From Mesorhizobium loti (GTDB lineage Bacteria > Pseudomonadota > Alphaproteobacteria > Rhizobiales > Rhizobiaceae), in contig AP017605.1 of the NCBI GenBank assembly GCA_002356515.1, positions 5,007,020 through 5,071,019 on the forward strand: DNA of 64,000 bases, in the 5' to 3' direction. The notes beneath the pieces were generated by a model. The model searched no databases and was not told the DNA's origin. It saw only the letters and a program-made list of their open reading frames with translations. Shown here piece by piece: positions 1 to 8,064 of the stretch. A program made the translations under genes and the position numbers. Position 1 is the first letter of the stretch, and each line of letters begins with the position of its first letter.

Positions 1-1
1 C

Positions 2-325
2 GCCGACGAGCCGACCACCGCGCTCGACGTCACCATCCAGAAGCAGATCCTCGATCTCCTGGTCTCGCTGCAGGCCAAATACGGCATGGGGCTGATCATG
101 ATCACCCACAATATGGGCGTGGTGGCCGAGACCGCCGACCGTGTCATCGTCCAGTACAAGGGCCGCAAGATGGAAGAGGCCGACGTGCTGTCGCTGTTTG
201 AATCGCCGAAGAGCAACTACACCCGGGCGCTTTTGTCGGCACTGCCGGAAAACGCCGTCGGCGACCGGCTGCCGACCGTCTCCGACATGCTGTTCGAGCC
301 GGCGCCCTCCGGAGCCGCAGCATGA
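2..325 (+). CDS. Peptide-type ABC transporter ATPase, C-terminal part (cut by window edge)
   Basis: Only the last 107 codons are present; the reading frame is open to the left edge. The visible part starts inside the Walker B/D-loop region ([11 protein letters not shown]) and continues through the H-loop ([10 protein letters not shown]) into the C-terminal region that OppD/DppD-type ATPases carry beyond the core fold ([13 protein letters not shown]). It would energise import of peptides or similar solutes at the inner face of the membrane. Its stop codon overlaps the start of the next ATPase gene (ATGA), so the two are translationally coupled and form the usual heterodimer. Transporter class is certain from the motifs; the substrate is unknown because the permease and binding-protein genes lie outside the window. 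Confidence 0.93.
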   Translation, partial: ADEPTTALDVTIQKQILDLLVSLQAKYGMGLIMITHNMGVVAETADRVIVQYKGRKMEEADVLSLFESPKSNYTRALLSALPENAVGDRLPTVSDMLFEPAPSGAAA

Positions 326-1152
326 CCAAGGTCGTCGAAGGCAAGAATATCGTGCGCGACTATCATGTCGGCGGCGGGCTGTTTCGCGCGCAGCGCACCG
401 TGCATGCGGTCAAGGGTGTCTCGTTCGGCGTCGACAAGGGCAAGACGCTGGCCATCGTCGGTGAGAGCGGTTGCGGCAAGTCGACACTTGCCCGCATCAT
501 CACGCTGATCGATCCCGCGACTTCGGGTGAACTGTTCATCGACGGCAACAAGGTCGACATCGCCAAGGATGGGCTGAGCAAGGAGATGCGCCGCAAGGTG
601 CAGATCGTCTTCCAGAACCCGTATGGCTCGCTCAACCCGCGCCAGAAGATCGGCGACGTGCTGGGTGAACCGCTGCTCATCAACACCGGCAAGCCGGCCG
701 AGGAGCGGCGCGACCTCGCCATGAAGATGCTGAAAAAGGTCGGCCTCGGCCCCGAGCACTACAATCGCTATCCGCACATGTTCTCGGGCGGCCAGCGCCA
801 GCGCATAGCCATTGCCCGCGCGCTGATGCTGAACCCGAGCCTCTTGGTGCTGGACGAGCCGGTTTCGGCGCTCGACCTGTCGGTGCAGGCGCAGGTGCTC
901 AATCTGCTCGCCGACCTGCAGGACGAGTTCCAGCTGACCTATGTCTTCATCAGCCACGATCTGTCCGTGGTGCGCTACATCGCCGACGATGTGATGGTGA
1001 TGTATTTTGGCGAGGCGGTCGAATACGGCTCGCGCGACGAGGTCTTCTCAGACCCCAAGCACAGCTACACCAAAACGCTGTTCGCCGCGACGCCGCGCGC
1101 CGATGTGGCCAGCATCAAGGCGAGGCTGGCGAAGAAGAAGGCGGCGGCCTGA
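322..1152 (+). CDS. Peptide-type ABC transporter ATP-binding protein (DppF/OppF class)
   Basis: A 276-residue ATPase, second half of the DppD/DppF pair. Visible motifs are Walker [10 protein letters not shown] (about residue 50), Q-loop [11 protein letters not shown], signature [15 protein letters not shown], Walker [13 protein letters not shown] and H-loop FISHDL, followed by the C-terminal extension ending [15 protein letters not shown]. The start ATG sits in the 4-bp overlap with the upstream ATPase. It is the last gene of its operon: the next gene is on the opposite strand and converges on it 36 bp away. The family uses ATP to drive uptake of di/oligopeptides, opines or glycosides; which of these applies cannot be told from this fragment. 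Confidence 0.95.
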   Translation: MTKVVEGKNIVRDYHVGGGLFRAQRTVHAVKGVSFGVDKGKTLAIVGESGCGKSTLARIITLIDPATSGELFIDGNKVDIAKDGLSKEMRRKVQIVFQNPYGSLNPRQKIGDVLGEPLLINTGKPAEERRDLAMKMLKKVGLGPEHYNRYPHMFSGGQRQRIAIARALMLNPSLLVLDEPVSALDLSVQAQVLNLLADLQDEFQLTYVFISHDLSVVRYIADDVMVMYFGEAVEYGSRDEVFSDPKHSYTKTLFAATPRADVASIKARLAKKKAAA

Positions 1153-1169
1153 GGCTGCGCGCTGCAGCC
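1153..1169. terminator. Short stem-loop between convergent genes
   Basis: GGCTGC, a 5-nt loop and GCAGCC form a short hairpin immediately after the ATPase stop codon. There is no T-run on either side, so it is only a weak terminator candidate for the convergent gene ends. Confidence 0.3.
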
Positions 1170-1188
1170 GCCAGGCCACCGTCTTCGA

Positions 1189-2454
1189 TCACGACAGCTT
1201 GGCGATGATGGCGCGCAGCGCTTCGCCGAAACGGCGGATTTCCTCGACCGTGTTGTAATGCACCAGCGAGGCGCGGATGGCGCCGCTGTCCATCGACAGA
1301 TTGAGGCGCTTCATCAGCCGCGGCGCGTACATGTGGCCGTCGCGGATACCGATCTGCATCTCGGCCATTTCCTCGACGATCCGCTGCGGCGAGAGCTTGC
1401 CGATGTTGAAGCAGAAGGTCGGCACGCGTTCGTTGATGCGGGCCTCGTCGGCAACGCCGTAGATGGTCGCGCCGCAGCCTTTCAGCACGCCAAGCATCTC
1501 GCGCGCCAGCAGCAGCTCATAATCGCGGATGGCGCCCATGCCGGCGACGATGTTTTCGCGCCGCGAGCGGTTGTTGGACGGCGCCAGGTTGCGGCCGATC
1601 AGTTCCAGATACTGCACGGCGGCATCCATGCCTGAGACATTTTCGTAGATGAAGGTGCCGGCCTCGACCTTGTAGGGAGGTTCGTCGGGGATGAAATCCT
1701 CGCGGAAAGTCGGCAACCGCTTCAGCGTGTCGAAGCGGCCCCAGAGAAAACCCATATGCGGTGAGAAATTCTTGTAGCCGGAGCAGACGAGATAGTCGCA
1801 ATCCCAGGCCTGCACGTCGATCAGGCCGTGCGGCCCGTAGTGGACGCAGTCGAGGAACACTTCGGCGCCGGCCGCGTGCGCGATCCCGGCCACCGAAGCG
1901 ACATCGACGATCGAGCCGATCGAATGCGCCGTCACCGTGCAGGCGACGAGACGGGTGCGGTCGGAGACCAGGGGCTTGAGATCGTCGACATGCAGATTGC
2001 CGTCCTCGCGCATGCGCCACCACTTGAACTTGGCGCCGGCGGATTCCAGCGCCAGCCAGGTCGCGATGTTGGCGTCATGGTCCATGTCGGTGATGACGAT
2101 CTCGTCGCGCTCCTGCAGCATCTGGCCGATGCCGAGGCTGACCAGGCGGATGAACGAGGTGGCGTTCATGCCGAAGCAGATCTCCGCCGGACTATAGGCG
2201 TTGATCAGCAGCGCCACGCTTGTCCGGGCGTCGGCGACCGACTGGTCGACGGTGACGCTGCGGCCATAGCGGCCGCCGCGCTGCACATTGTGCGAAACCA
2301 GATGGTTGGTCACCGCGTCGAGCACGCTCTGCGGGATCTGCGCACCGGCGGCATTGTCCATGAAGATGAAATCGCCGGCTCGCTGCAGAGCGGGAAACAT
2401 GGCGCGGATGGTGGCAACCGGGAAGTCGCCGGCGGCGGTCTGGGGATTGCTCAA
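1189..2454 (-). CDS. Cysteine desulfurase-like class V aminotransferase
   Basis: A 421-residue PLP enzyme of the class V aminotransferase/cysteine desulfurase-like family. Visible features are the N-terminal [13 protein letters not shown] segment, the aspartate segment [13 protein letters not shown] and the PLP lysine in [13 protein letters not shown] place the start at a TTG preceded by AGGAGA seven bases upstream. The upstream in-frame extension to 2526 is Arg/Lys-rich, would overlap the preceding gene and looks non-coding. It is last in a minus-strand run with an amino-acid ABC permease, binding protein and aminotransferase, which points to amino-acid or amine catabolism rather than Fe-S assembly; no isc/suf genes are near. 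The precise reaction is unknown. Confidence 0.85.
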   Translation of the reverse strand: MSNPQTAAGDFPVATIRAMFPALQRAGDFIFMDNAAGAQIPQSVLDAVTNHLVSHNVQRGGRYGRSVTVDQSVADARTSVALLINAYSPAEICFGMNATSFIRLVSLGIGQMLQERDEIVITDMDHDANIATWLALESAGAKFKWWRMREDGNLHVDDLKPLVSDRTRLVACTVTAHSIGSIVDVASVAGIAHAAGAEVFLDCVHYGPHGLIDVQAWDCDYLVCSGYKNFSPHMGFLWGRFDTLKRLPTFREDFIPDEPPYKVEAGTFIYENVSGMDAAVQYLELIGRNLAPSNNRSRRENIVAGMGAIRDYELLLAREMLGVLKGCGATIYGVADEARINERVPTFCFNIGKLSPQRIVEEMAEMQIGIRDGHMYAPRLMKRLNLSMDSGAIRASLVHYNTVEEIRRFGEALRAIIAKLS

Positions 2455-2491
2455 GGGTGGTCTCCTGCGAAGTGTTTTTTTGCGGCCGGGG

Positions 2492-3166
2492 TCAGCGCGT
2501 TTTTTCGGTCTTGAAGCGGTCTTCAAGCAGGCTGACGAGGCGAACCATCGGCCAGAGGAAAATGAGATAGACGAGTGCGGCGCCGATCAGCGGCGAGGGG
2601 TTGGCGTAGAGCGACTGCGCGTTGGTTGCTTCCTTGAGCAGTTCCGGCAGCGCCACGGTCGAGGCGAGCGAGGTGTCCTTGAACATCGAGACGCAGTTGC
2701 TGGTCATCGGCGGGATGACCACGCGGATCGCCTGCGGCAGCACCACCTTGCGCAAGGTCAAAAGGAACGGCAGGCCAAGCGCCTGCGATGCCTCGAATTG
2801 GCCTTTCGGAATGCTCTCTATGCCGGAGCGGAACACTTCCGCCGAATAGGCCGACATGATGATGGCGAACGCCGTCACGGCGGAGGCCCAGGACGACAGG
2901 CGGATGCCGAGGAAGGGCAGCGCGTAATAGATCAGGATCAGCACCACCAGCACCGGCAGCGCGCGAAAAATGTCGGTGTAGCCAACCGCCAGCCAGCGCA
3001 GCGGCTTGGGCGCATAGAGCCGCAGCAGGCTGATCACCAGGCCGATAGGGATGCCGATGCCGATGCTCAAAATGCCGAGCAGCAGCGTGTTCAGGAAGCC
3101 GCGCAGCAGCGCCGGCAGGCTGGACGCAATGACATCGGGATTAAAGAAGGTGTCGATCAGCGACAT
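2492..3166 (-). CDS. Polar amino-acid ABC transporter permease (HisM/GlnP family)
   Basis: A 224-residue inner-membrane permease with several hydrophobic segments and the family's cytoplasmic coupling loop ([16 protein letters not shown]) that docks the ATPase. The N-terminus [20 protein letters not shown] followed by a GFLNTLLLG helix is typical of amino-acid uptake permeases. It lies 152 bp downstream of its binding-protein gene, separated by a strong stem-loop, and 37 bp upstream of the class V PLP enzyme. Family members usually work as a permease pair or homodimer with an ATPase; no such ATPase is encoded nearby, so the system is incomplete in this window. Confidence 0.92.
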   Translation of the reverse strand: MSLIDTFFNPDVIASSLPALLRGFLNTLLLGILSIGIGIPIGLVISLLRLYAPKPLRWLAVGYTDIFRALPVLVVLILIYYALPFLGIRLSSWASAVTAFAIIMSAYSAEVFRSGIESIPKGQFEASQALGLPFLLTLRKVVLPQAIRVVIPPMTSNCVSMFKDTSLASTVALPELLKEATNAQSLYANPSPLIGAALVYLIFLWPMVRLVSLLEDRFKTEKTR

Positions 3167-3271
3167 GGGAGCGTTCCCGCACCCCAGAGCAGAGGGTGCT
3201 CAAGTTAAAACCAATCGACCGTGCCTACGGTGAGGCGGTCCATGCGGCAGCCAGCGCCAAAGCGTGAAATG

Positions 3272-3303
3272 AATCGTGCCGGCCTGGAAAAGCCGGCACG
3301 ATT
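3272..3303 (-). other. Intercistronic stem-loop between binding protein and permease
   Basis: A perfect 12-bp stem (AATCGTGCCGGC pairing with GCCGGCACGATT) with an 8-nt loop lies 15 bp after the binding-protein stop codon, between it and the permease. Such hairpins can stabilise the upstream mRNA or attenuate the downstream genes so that binding protein is made in excess. The run after the stem on the minus strand (CATTTC) is a poor T-tract, so I favour partial termination or mRNA stabilisation over full termination. Confidence 0.6.
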
Positions 3304-3318
3304 TCAGTGCATCGCCGC

Positions 3319-4116
3319 TCAGGCCTTCGGCAGCGGCATTTCCTTGACGGTCGAGGAGTCCGCCGGCGCGTCGCTGCCGAACCACTTCTTGTGGATCGCG
3401 GCCAGCGTGCCGTCCTTCTTCATCGCCGTCAGCGCGTCGTTCAGCTTGCCGAGCAGCGGATGGTCCTTGGTCATCATCAGGCCGTACTGTTCGCCGGTCT
3501 TGATGCGCTGCTTGACCTTCAAATCCTTCATCTTGGTGAAGGAGTATTCCATGCCGGGAATGTCGCTGACGGCGGCGTCGACGCGGCCGGCGCTAAGGTC
3601 GAGCAGCAGGTTCTGCTGCGTGTCATAACCCTTCACGTCGCTGAAGCCATCGGCTTCCTGATGTGCCTTGACCCAGGTTTCGCCAGTCGAGCCGGACAGC
3701 ACGCCGACGATCTTGCCCTTGAGATCGGCCTCGGTGTTGACAGCGCTGTCGGTCTTGGTGGCGATGCCCATGTCGGAATCATAATAGGGCTGCGTGAAGG
3801 ACTGCGACTTCAGCCGCTCCGCCGTGATTGTGATCGAGGAGATGGCGACGTCGATGCGCTTCGAGGTGGTAGCTGCGAACAGCGCCTGGAAGCCGAGATC
3901 GGCGATGTCGGTGGTCATGCCGATGCGCTTGGCCGCCTCATTGACGATATCGACTTCAAAGCCCTCGAAAGTGCCGCTCTCGTTCTTGTATTCGAAGGGC
4001 GGATTGGTCGGGTAGGCGCCGACATTGAGCACATCGGCGGCATAGGCGGTTGCTGGTCCGGCGACGATGCCGATGGCGGCAGCGAGCAGGATGATATTGC
4101 GACGGTTGATCTGCAT
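3319..4116 (-). CDS. Amino-acid ABC transporter substrate-binding protein
   Basis: A 265-residue periplasmic binding protein. The N-terminus has a basic start, a hydrophobic core and a TAYAAD cleavage site around residue 27. The mature part begins NVGAYPTNPPFEYKNESG and contains GFEVDIVNEAAKRIG and the TAERLKSQSFTQPYYDS segment, all standard for the SBP_bac_3 polar amino-acid family. The start ATG has AGGGA upstream. It sits between an upstream class I aminotransferase and a downstream permease, so the imported compound is probably an amino acid or amine handled by the neighbouring PLP enzymes. Family assignment is secure; the ligand cannot be read from the sequence. Confidence 0.93.
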   Translation of the reverse strand: MQINRRNIILLAAAIGIVAGPATAYAADVLNVGAYPTNPPFEYKNESGTFEGFEVDIVNEAAKRIGMTTDIADLGFQALFAATTSKRIDVAISSITITAERLKSQSFTQPYYDSDMGIATKTDSAVNTEADLKGKIVGVLSGSTGETWVKAHQEADGFSDVKGYDTQQNLLLDLSAGRVDAAVSDIPGMEYSFTKMKDLKVKQRIKTGEQYGLMMTKDHPLLGKLNDALTAMKKDGTLAAIHKKWFGSDAPADSSTVKEMPLPKA

Positions 4117-4206
4117 GGGTGGTCCCTCTGGGGTGTTCCCTCTGGTTGTTGATCGGACGGGGCTCGCCCCGCACGGTTTCTTGCCGCCCCACCTCCCAGC
4201 GGGGCG

Positions 4207-5406
4207 TCAATTCATGGCAGCGACCATGCGGTCAAGCGCGGTCGCTATCTGGTCGCGGTCACGGCAGACACACATCCGCAGGAAGGCCGTTGCCGAACTT
4301 CCGAAGAGATGGCCGGGTGCCAGCCCGACGCGTGCCGTCTCCAGGATTTTGGCGCAGGCCTGGCGGGCGTCGCTTTCACCTTCCATGGCAAAGAAGGCAT
4401 ACATGCCGCCACGAGGTTTCGTCGGCAGGATGATGCCGGGAATCTGTGCCAGCCTGTCATAGGCGAGATCGAGGCCGGTCCTGATGCGCTGCCGGATTTC
4501 TTCGACCAGCGGCTCGCCCTGGCGGATCGCCGCGACGGCACCGGCCTGGATCGGAGCAGCGGTACCGCTGTTGACATACTGCGTCATGGCGCCGAGTTGG
4601 TCGGCCACGCCCGACGGATGCGTCAGCCAGCCGATGCGCCAGCCGGTCATCGCCCAGGCCTTGGAGAAGCTGTTGACCGACAGCACCCGGTCGCCGTCCT
4701 CGGCGATCTGCAGGATCGAGGGCGCGACATCGCCATCGAAATAGAGCCGGCCATAGACCTCGTCGGAGATGATCCAGATGCCGGTGCGACGGCTGAAGTC
4801 GAGCAGGGCTCGCATCTCCTCGGCCGACGCAGTCCAGCCGGTCGGGTTGGAGGGCGTCGACAGGAAGATGGCGCGGGTGCGGGCGTCGCAGGTGGCAAAC
4901 AGCCGGTCGAGGTCGAGGCGCCAGTCCCCCCTGAAGTCGAGCGAGAACGGCCGCGGCTCGCCGCCGATCAGATGGATGGCATTATGGATGTTGGGCCATT
5001 GCGGCGCGACATAGACGACATTGGTGCCGGTATCGACGAGCAGTTCGAGCGCCAGATACAGCGCCTGCATGCCGCCCGGTGTGACGGTGGTGCGTGCGAT
5101 GGGGATGGAGCGGCCATGGATGCGCGTCTGGTATTCCGACAGCGCCTCGTTCAGCGGGCCGTGGCCGCGCATGTTGGGAACATAGAAGGTCAGCCCTTCA
5201 TCGAAAGCGGCCTTTGCCGCGTCGCGGATGAAGGCGGGCGTGACCATGTCGCCTTCGCCGTACCAGAGCGCGATGACATCGCCCAATTCACGTGCACGAA
5301 CAGCGAGGTTGGCGATGTTCTCGGTGTGCAGATCGCGGATCTGGGCGCGCACGCCGTCGAACGCATAGCGCGCGCTGGACGATGACTGGGGCAGTATGAA
5401 CGACAA
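4207..5406 (-). CDS. Pyridoxal-phosphate aminotransferase, class I/II
   Basis: A 399-residue fold-type I aminotransferase. The conserved pieces are SNPTGWTAS, the aspartate/tyrosine segment ISDEVYGRLYF, the PLP lysine in SFSKAWAMTGWRIGWL and the substrate arginine near FLRMCVC. I choose the TTG start because GGAGGGG lies eight bases upstream; the longer frame to 5478 has no such site. It is followed by the amino-acid binding-protein gene 90 bp downstream and is preceded by a perfect palindrome (5524-5537) that recurs elsewhere in this locus. The likely role is transamination or deamination of the imported amino compound. Specificity within class I/II is unresolved. Confidence 0.9.
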   Translation of the reverse strand: MSFILPQSSSSARYAFDGVRAQIRDLHTENIANLAVRARELGDVIALWYGEGDMVTPAFIRDAAKAAFDEGLTFYVPNMRGHGPLNEALSEYQTRIHGRSIPIARTTVTPGGMQALYLALELLVDTGTNVVYVAPQWPNIHNAIHLIGGEPRPFSLDFRGDWRLDLDRLFATCDARTRAIFLSTPSNPTGWTASAEEMRALLDFSRRTGIWIISDEVYGRLYFDGDVAPSILQIAEDGDRVLSVNSFSKAWAMTGWRIGWLTHPSGVADQLGAMTQYVNSGTAAPIQAGAVAAIRQGEPLVEEIRQRIRTGLDLAYDRLAQIPGIILPTKPRGGMYAFFAMEGESDARQACAKILETARVGLAPGHLFGSSATAFLRMCVCRDRDQIATALDRMVAAMN

Positions 5407-5523
5407 GGACTGAACCCCTCCCACCCGGAGCACCACGATGGACTGCCCGAAAAGCCCCTCCGGCACGGCAGTCACCATCGACTTCGGATGCTATCCAAAG
5501 TGCCGCGCTTTTCAAGGCAAAAG

Positions 5524-5537
5524 TTTTAAGCTTAAAA
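5524..5537. promoter_or_regulatory. Palindromic operator candidate, copy 1 (perfect)
   Basis: TTTTAAGCTTAAAA is a perfect 14-bp palindrome about 120 bp upstream of the class I aminotransferase. Related sites occur at 6417-6430, 13819-13832 and 21550-21563, each in a promoter region of this locus. The AT-rich core stands out in GC-rich DNA. It is a candidate binding site for one of the two MarR-family regulators encoded at 10.2-10.7 and 24.3-24.8 kb. Confidence 0.6.
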
Positions 5538-5593
5538 AGTTTCGCCCGGCTGTTGCGCCGCCGATACGCCCTTTTTGCCTGGCTGTGCCCGTC

Positions 5594-6355
5594 TCATGCC
5601 AGTTCATCGCGCGCCGCGGCGCAGTTGGCCGCGGTGCCGGCGCCAAGAAACATCGTGTCGCTGGCCAGGATAAAGAAGCTGGCGCCGAAGGCAGCCCATT
5701 GGCCGACAGGCTGCGGACTGGCGCAAAATATGCCGGCGGCCTTGTCGTGTGCGATCGTTGCGCCGATGATCGTGCGGATCGCCGCATTGAGCTTCTCGGC
5801 GCCTTTCGGTCCGATCGCGTCGATCGACACCGAGAGATCGCCGGGGCCGACGAAGACCACATCGAGGCCGTCGACGGCCGCGATCGCATCGATGTTGGCG
5901 AGCCCTTCCGCTGTCTCGACCTGGACCGCCACGACGGTCCTGTCATTGGCGCCGGCCAGATATTCGGGAATGCGATAGCCATAGCCGGCAGCCCGGCCAG
6001 GTCCGACGCCGCGCTCGCCGAGCGGCGGATAGCGACATGCCTTCACCGCCGCCTCCGCCTGGGCGGCGGTCGAGACGCGCGGCACCAGCACGCCTTGCGC
6101 GCCGCTGTCCAGCGCTGCCTGGATCGCTTCCGGCCCATGGCCGGGAACGCGCACCATCGCCGGTACCCGATGGACGTCGGCCGCGCGCACCATGGCCTCG
6201 ATCATGTCGCGCGAAATCTGGGCATGCTCCCAGTCGATGCAGAGGAAATCGAGGCCGGCCAGCGCCATCACTTCGACCGCGACCGGATGCGGAATGGCGG
6301 CGAAGGAACCGACGATGTTCGTCTTGCCAATGCATTTCTGACGAAACTCGCTCAT
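5594..6355 (-). CDS. HpcH/HpaI-family aldolase/citrate lyase-like protein
   Basis: A 253-residue class II pyruvate-type aldolase. It shows the LDFLCIDWEHAQISRD metal/substrate segment, the arginine-bearing MVRVPG strand, GAQGVLVPRVSTAAQAE, GPGRAAGYGY and VFVGPGDLSVSI, all in the order expected of the family. These enzymes cleave or form 2-oxo-acid carbon-carbon bonds using a divalent metal. I start at the ATG of MSEFRQK, behind GGGGAT; the 17-residue extension to 6406 is unlikely. It is divergent from the flavin monooxygenase at 6479, and the shared 123-bp gap holds a copy of the locus palindrome. It probably handles a late, open-chain product of the pathway; the natural substrate is unknown. 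Confidence 0.87.
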   Translation of the reverse strand: MSEFRQKCIGKTNIVGSFAAIPHPVAVEVMALAGLDFLCIDWEHAQISRDMIEAMVRAADVHRVPAMVRVPGHGPEAIQAALDSGAQGVLVPRVSTAAQAEAAVKACRYPPLGERGVGPGRAAGYGYRIPEYLAGANDRTVVAVQVETAEGLANIDAIAAVDGLDVVFVGPGDLSVSIDAIGPKGAEKLNAAIRTIIGATIAHDKAAGIFCASPQPVGQWAAFGASFFILASDTMFLGAGTAANCAAARDELA

Positions 6356-6416
6356 GCCGATCCCCTTTTTCGTGTGGCCCAAATTCATAGCCGCAATCGG
6401 CGGCAAGGCGAAGCTA

Positions 6417-6430
6417 TTTCAGGCTTGAAA
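6417..6430. promoter_or_regulatory. Palindromic operator candidate, copy 2
   Basis: TTTCAGGCTTGAAA matches TTTnAAGCTTnAAA with one mismatch; its flanks extend the symmetry to ATTTCA...TGAAAT. It lies in the gap between the divergent aldolase (start 6355) and flavin monooxygenase (start 6479) genes, where it could control both. Confidence 0.55.
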
Positions 6431-6478
6431 TATTTTGCCGCGGGCCTAGCGTGTGGTCTCCCGCCGCGAGTTCCCGAC

Positions 6479-7570
6479 ATGATCAAAGCCCATCCCCTGC
6501 ACGGCCCGAACAAACTGAAGCTCGGCGTCTTCTCGACCAACGCCGATGGCGGGCTTGCCATCACCGATGTGCCGGAGCGCTGGACGGCAAGCTGGCAGGA
6601 CAATCTGACGGCGGCGCAAATCGCCGACCGCGCCGGGCTGGAATTCATGCTGCCGATCGCCCGCTGGCGCGGCTTTGGCGGCCGCAACAAGGTGCGCGAG
6701 TGGTCGTTCGAAACCTTCACCTGGGCGGCGGCACTTGCCGTGGCCACCGAGCAGATCGGCCTGTTCATGACCGTGCATGTGCCGCTGGTGCATCCGCTCT
6801 ACGCCGCCAAGGCGCTGGCGACGGTGGATCACATCAGCCAGGGCCGCGCCGGCCTCAACATCGTCTGCGGCTGGAACCCGAAGGAATTCGGCATGTTCGG
6901 CACGCCGCTGGTCGAGAAGGGTTACGACCAGGCAGCCGAGTGGATTGAAATCCTTGAGAAGCTTTATGCGTCGGCCGAGCCGCTCGACTACGAAGGCACT
7001 TACTATCGCCTGAAGGAGGCGGTGAGCCGGCCTGCCAGTCTGCAGCTTCCTCGTCCGGTGACGATGAACGCCGCTTTCGGCGGCCCGGGCCGCGATTTCG
7101 CCGCCGCCCGCTGCGACTATCTGTTCACGACCTTTTCCGAGATGAGCGACGCCGGCAAGCATGTCGCCGATATAAGGGAGCGGGCCGACAAGGTCGGCCG
7201 CGACGTCGGCGTCTACACCGTGGCGCATGTCGTGTGCCGTCCGACGATGGAAGAGGCGCAAGCCTATTACACGCGCTACGCAGCCACGCTGGCCGACCAT
7301 GAGGCGGTCGACGCCCATATGGCCGGCAAGAAGGAATTCTCGCAGTCGCACGACCCGCACGCCTATGACCGCTACCGCCAGCGTTTCGCCGGCGGCGCCG
7401 GCACCTATCCCTTGATCGGAACGCCGGAAACGATCGCCGCCGACATGGCCGCGATTGCCGGGCACGGCTACCAGGGCATTGCGCTCTCCTTCGTCAACTA
7501 CACGCAGGAATTGCCCTATTTCTGCGACCACGTGCTGCCGATTTTGAGGAAGGCTGGCCTGCGCGCATGA
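6479..7570 (+). CDS. LLM-class flavin-dependent monooxygenase, RutA-like
   Basis: A 363-residue TIM-barrel flavin monooxygenase of the bacterial luciferase-like group. Segments such as LPIARWRGFGGRNKVREWSF, FETFTWAAALAVATEQI, VDHISQGRAGLNIVCGWNPK and NAAFGGPGRDFAAARCDY follow the pattern of RutA, which opens the uracil ring through a flavin-peroxide attack on an amide carbonyl. The true start is the ATG at 6479; an apparent upstream extension of some 340 codons runs antisense to the aldolase and is spurious. It faces a RidA-like gene 35 bp away. A RutA-like enzyme beside a RidA-like one suggests oxidative opening of a lactam or amide ring, but it could equally be a sulfonate or nitrilotriacetate-type monooxygenase. 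Confidence 0.85.
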   Translation: MIKAHPLHGPNKLKLGVFSTNADGGLAITDVPERWTASWQDNLTAAQIADRAGLEFMLPIARWRGFGGRNKVREWSFETFTWAAALAVATEQIGLFMTVHVPLVHPLYAAKALATVDHISQGRAGLNIVCGWNPKEFGMFGTPLVEKGYDQAAEWIEILEKLYASAEPLDYEGTYYRLKEAVSRPASLQLPRPVTMNAAFGGPGRDFAAARCDYLFTTFSEMSDAGKHVADIRERADKVGRDVGVYTVAHVVCRPTMEEAQAYYTRYAATLADHEAVDAHMAGKKEFSQSHDPHAYDRYRQRFAGGAGTYPLIGTPETIAADMAAIAGHGYQGIALSFVNYTQELPYFCDHVLPILRKAGLRA

Positions 7571-7604
7571 ATTATTCCGGGCGAGCGACTATTCCGGAGA
7601 TTGG

Positions 7605-8000
7605 TTATTCCGGGATAACGGCGGTGGCCTGGATCTCCACCTTGGCGCGATCCTCGACCAGCGCCATCACCTGCATGGCGGCCATCGCCGGGAAATGCCG
7701 GCCGATCACCTCGCGATAGGCCTCGCCGATCCCCCTGAGATTGGCCAGATACTCGGCCTTGTCGGTGAAATACCAGGTCATCGAGGTGATGTGCTGCGGC
7801 ATGGCACCGGCCTCGGCCAGCACCGCGACGATGTTTTGCAGCGTCTGCCGCACCTGGCCGACAAAGTCGTCGGTTTCGAACCGGCACTGCCCGTTCCAGC
7901 CGACCTGTCCACCGACGAAGATGAGCCGCCCGCGTGCCGCGACACCATTGGCGTAGCCGACCGGTTTGGCCCAGCCTTCCGGCTGCAAAATCTCATGCAT
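7605..8000 (-). CDS. RidA/YjgF-family protein, divergent active site
   Basis: A 131-residue single-domain Rid protein, expected to be a cytoplasmic trimer. RidA itself hydrolyses reactive enamines/imines to ketones and ammonia. The FVGGQVGWNGQCRF strand and C-terminal KVEIQATAVIPE (with the conserved Glu) are present. The arginine that in canonical RidA follows FPA (FPAR) and binds the substrate carboxylate is Met here (FPAMAAMQV). That suggests a different substrate, for example an enamine on a CoA-thioester rather than 2-aminoacrylate. The start is supported by GGGAGG five bases upstream. It is probably the last gene of the minus-strand aromatic operon, 64 bp after the acyl-CoA dehydrogenase. 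Confidence 0.88.
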   Translation of the reverse strand: MHEILQPEGWAKPVGYANGVAARGRLIFVGGQVGWNGQCRFETDDFVGQVRQTLQNIVAVLAEAGAMPQHITSMTWYFTDKAEYLANLRGIGEAYREVIGRHFPAMAAMQVMALVEDRAKVEIQATAVIPE

Positions 8001-8064
8001 TCATGCCTCCCGGTATTTCCGCAAAACCAAGTCTCAAAATCGAATACTCTTCAATTTCCCGTCG

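Noticed and set aside
5438..6478. Apparent 340-residue N-terminal extension of the RutA-like protein
   Set aside because: It runs antisense to the aldolase gene, is low-complexity Arg/Ala/Asp-rich, and homology begins only at the ATG at 6479.
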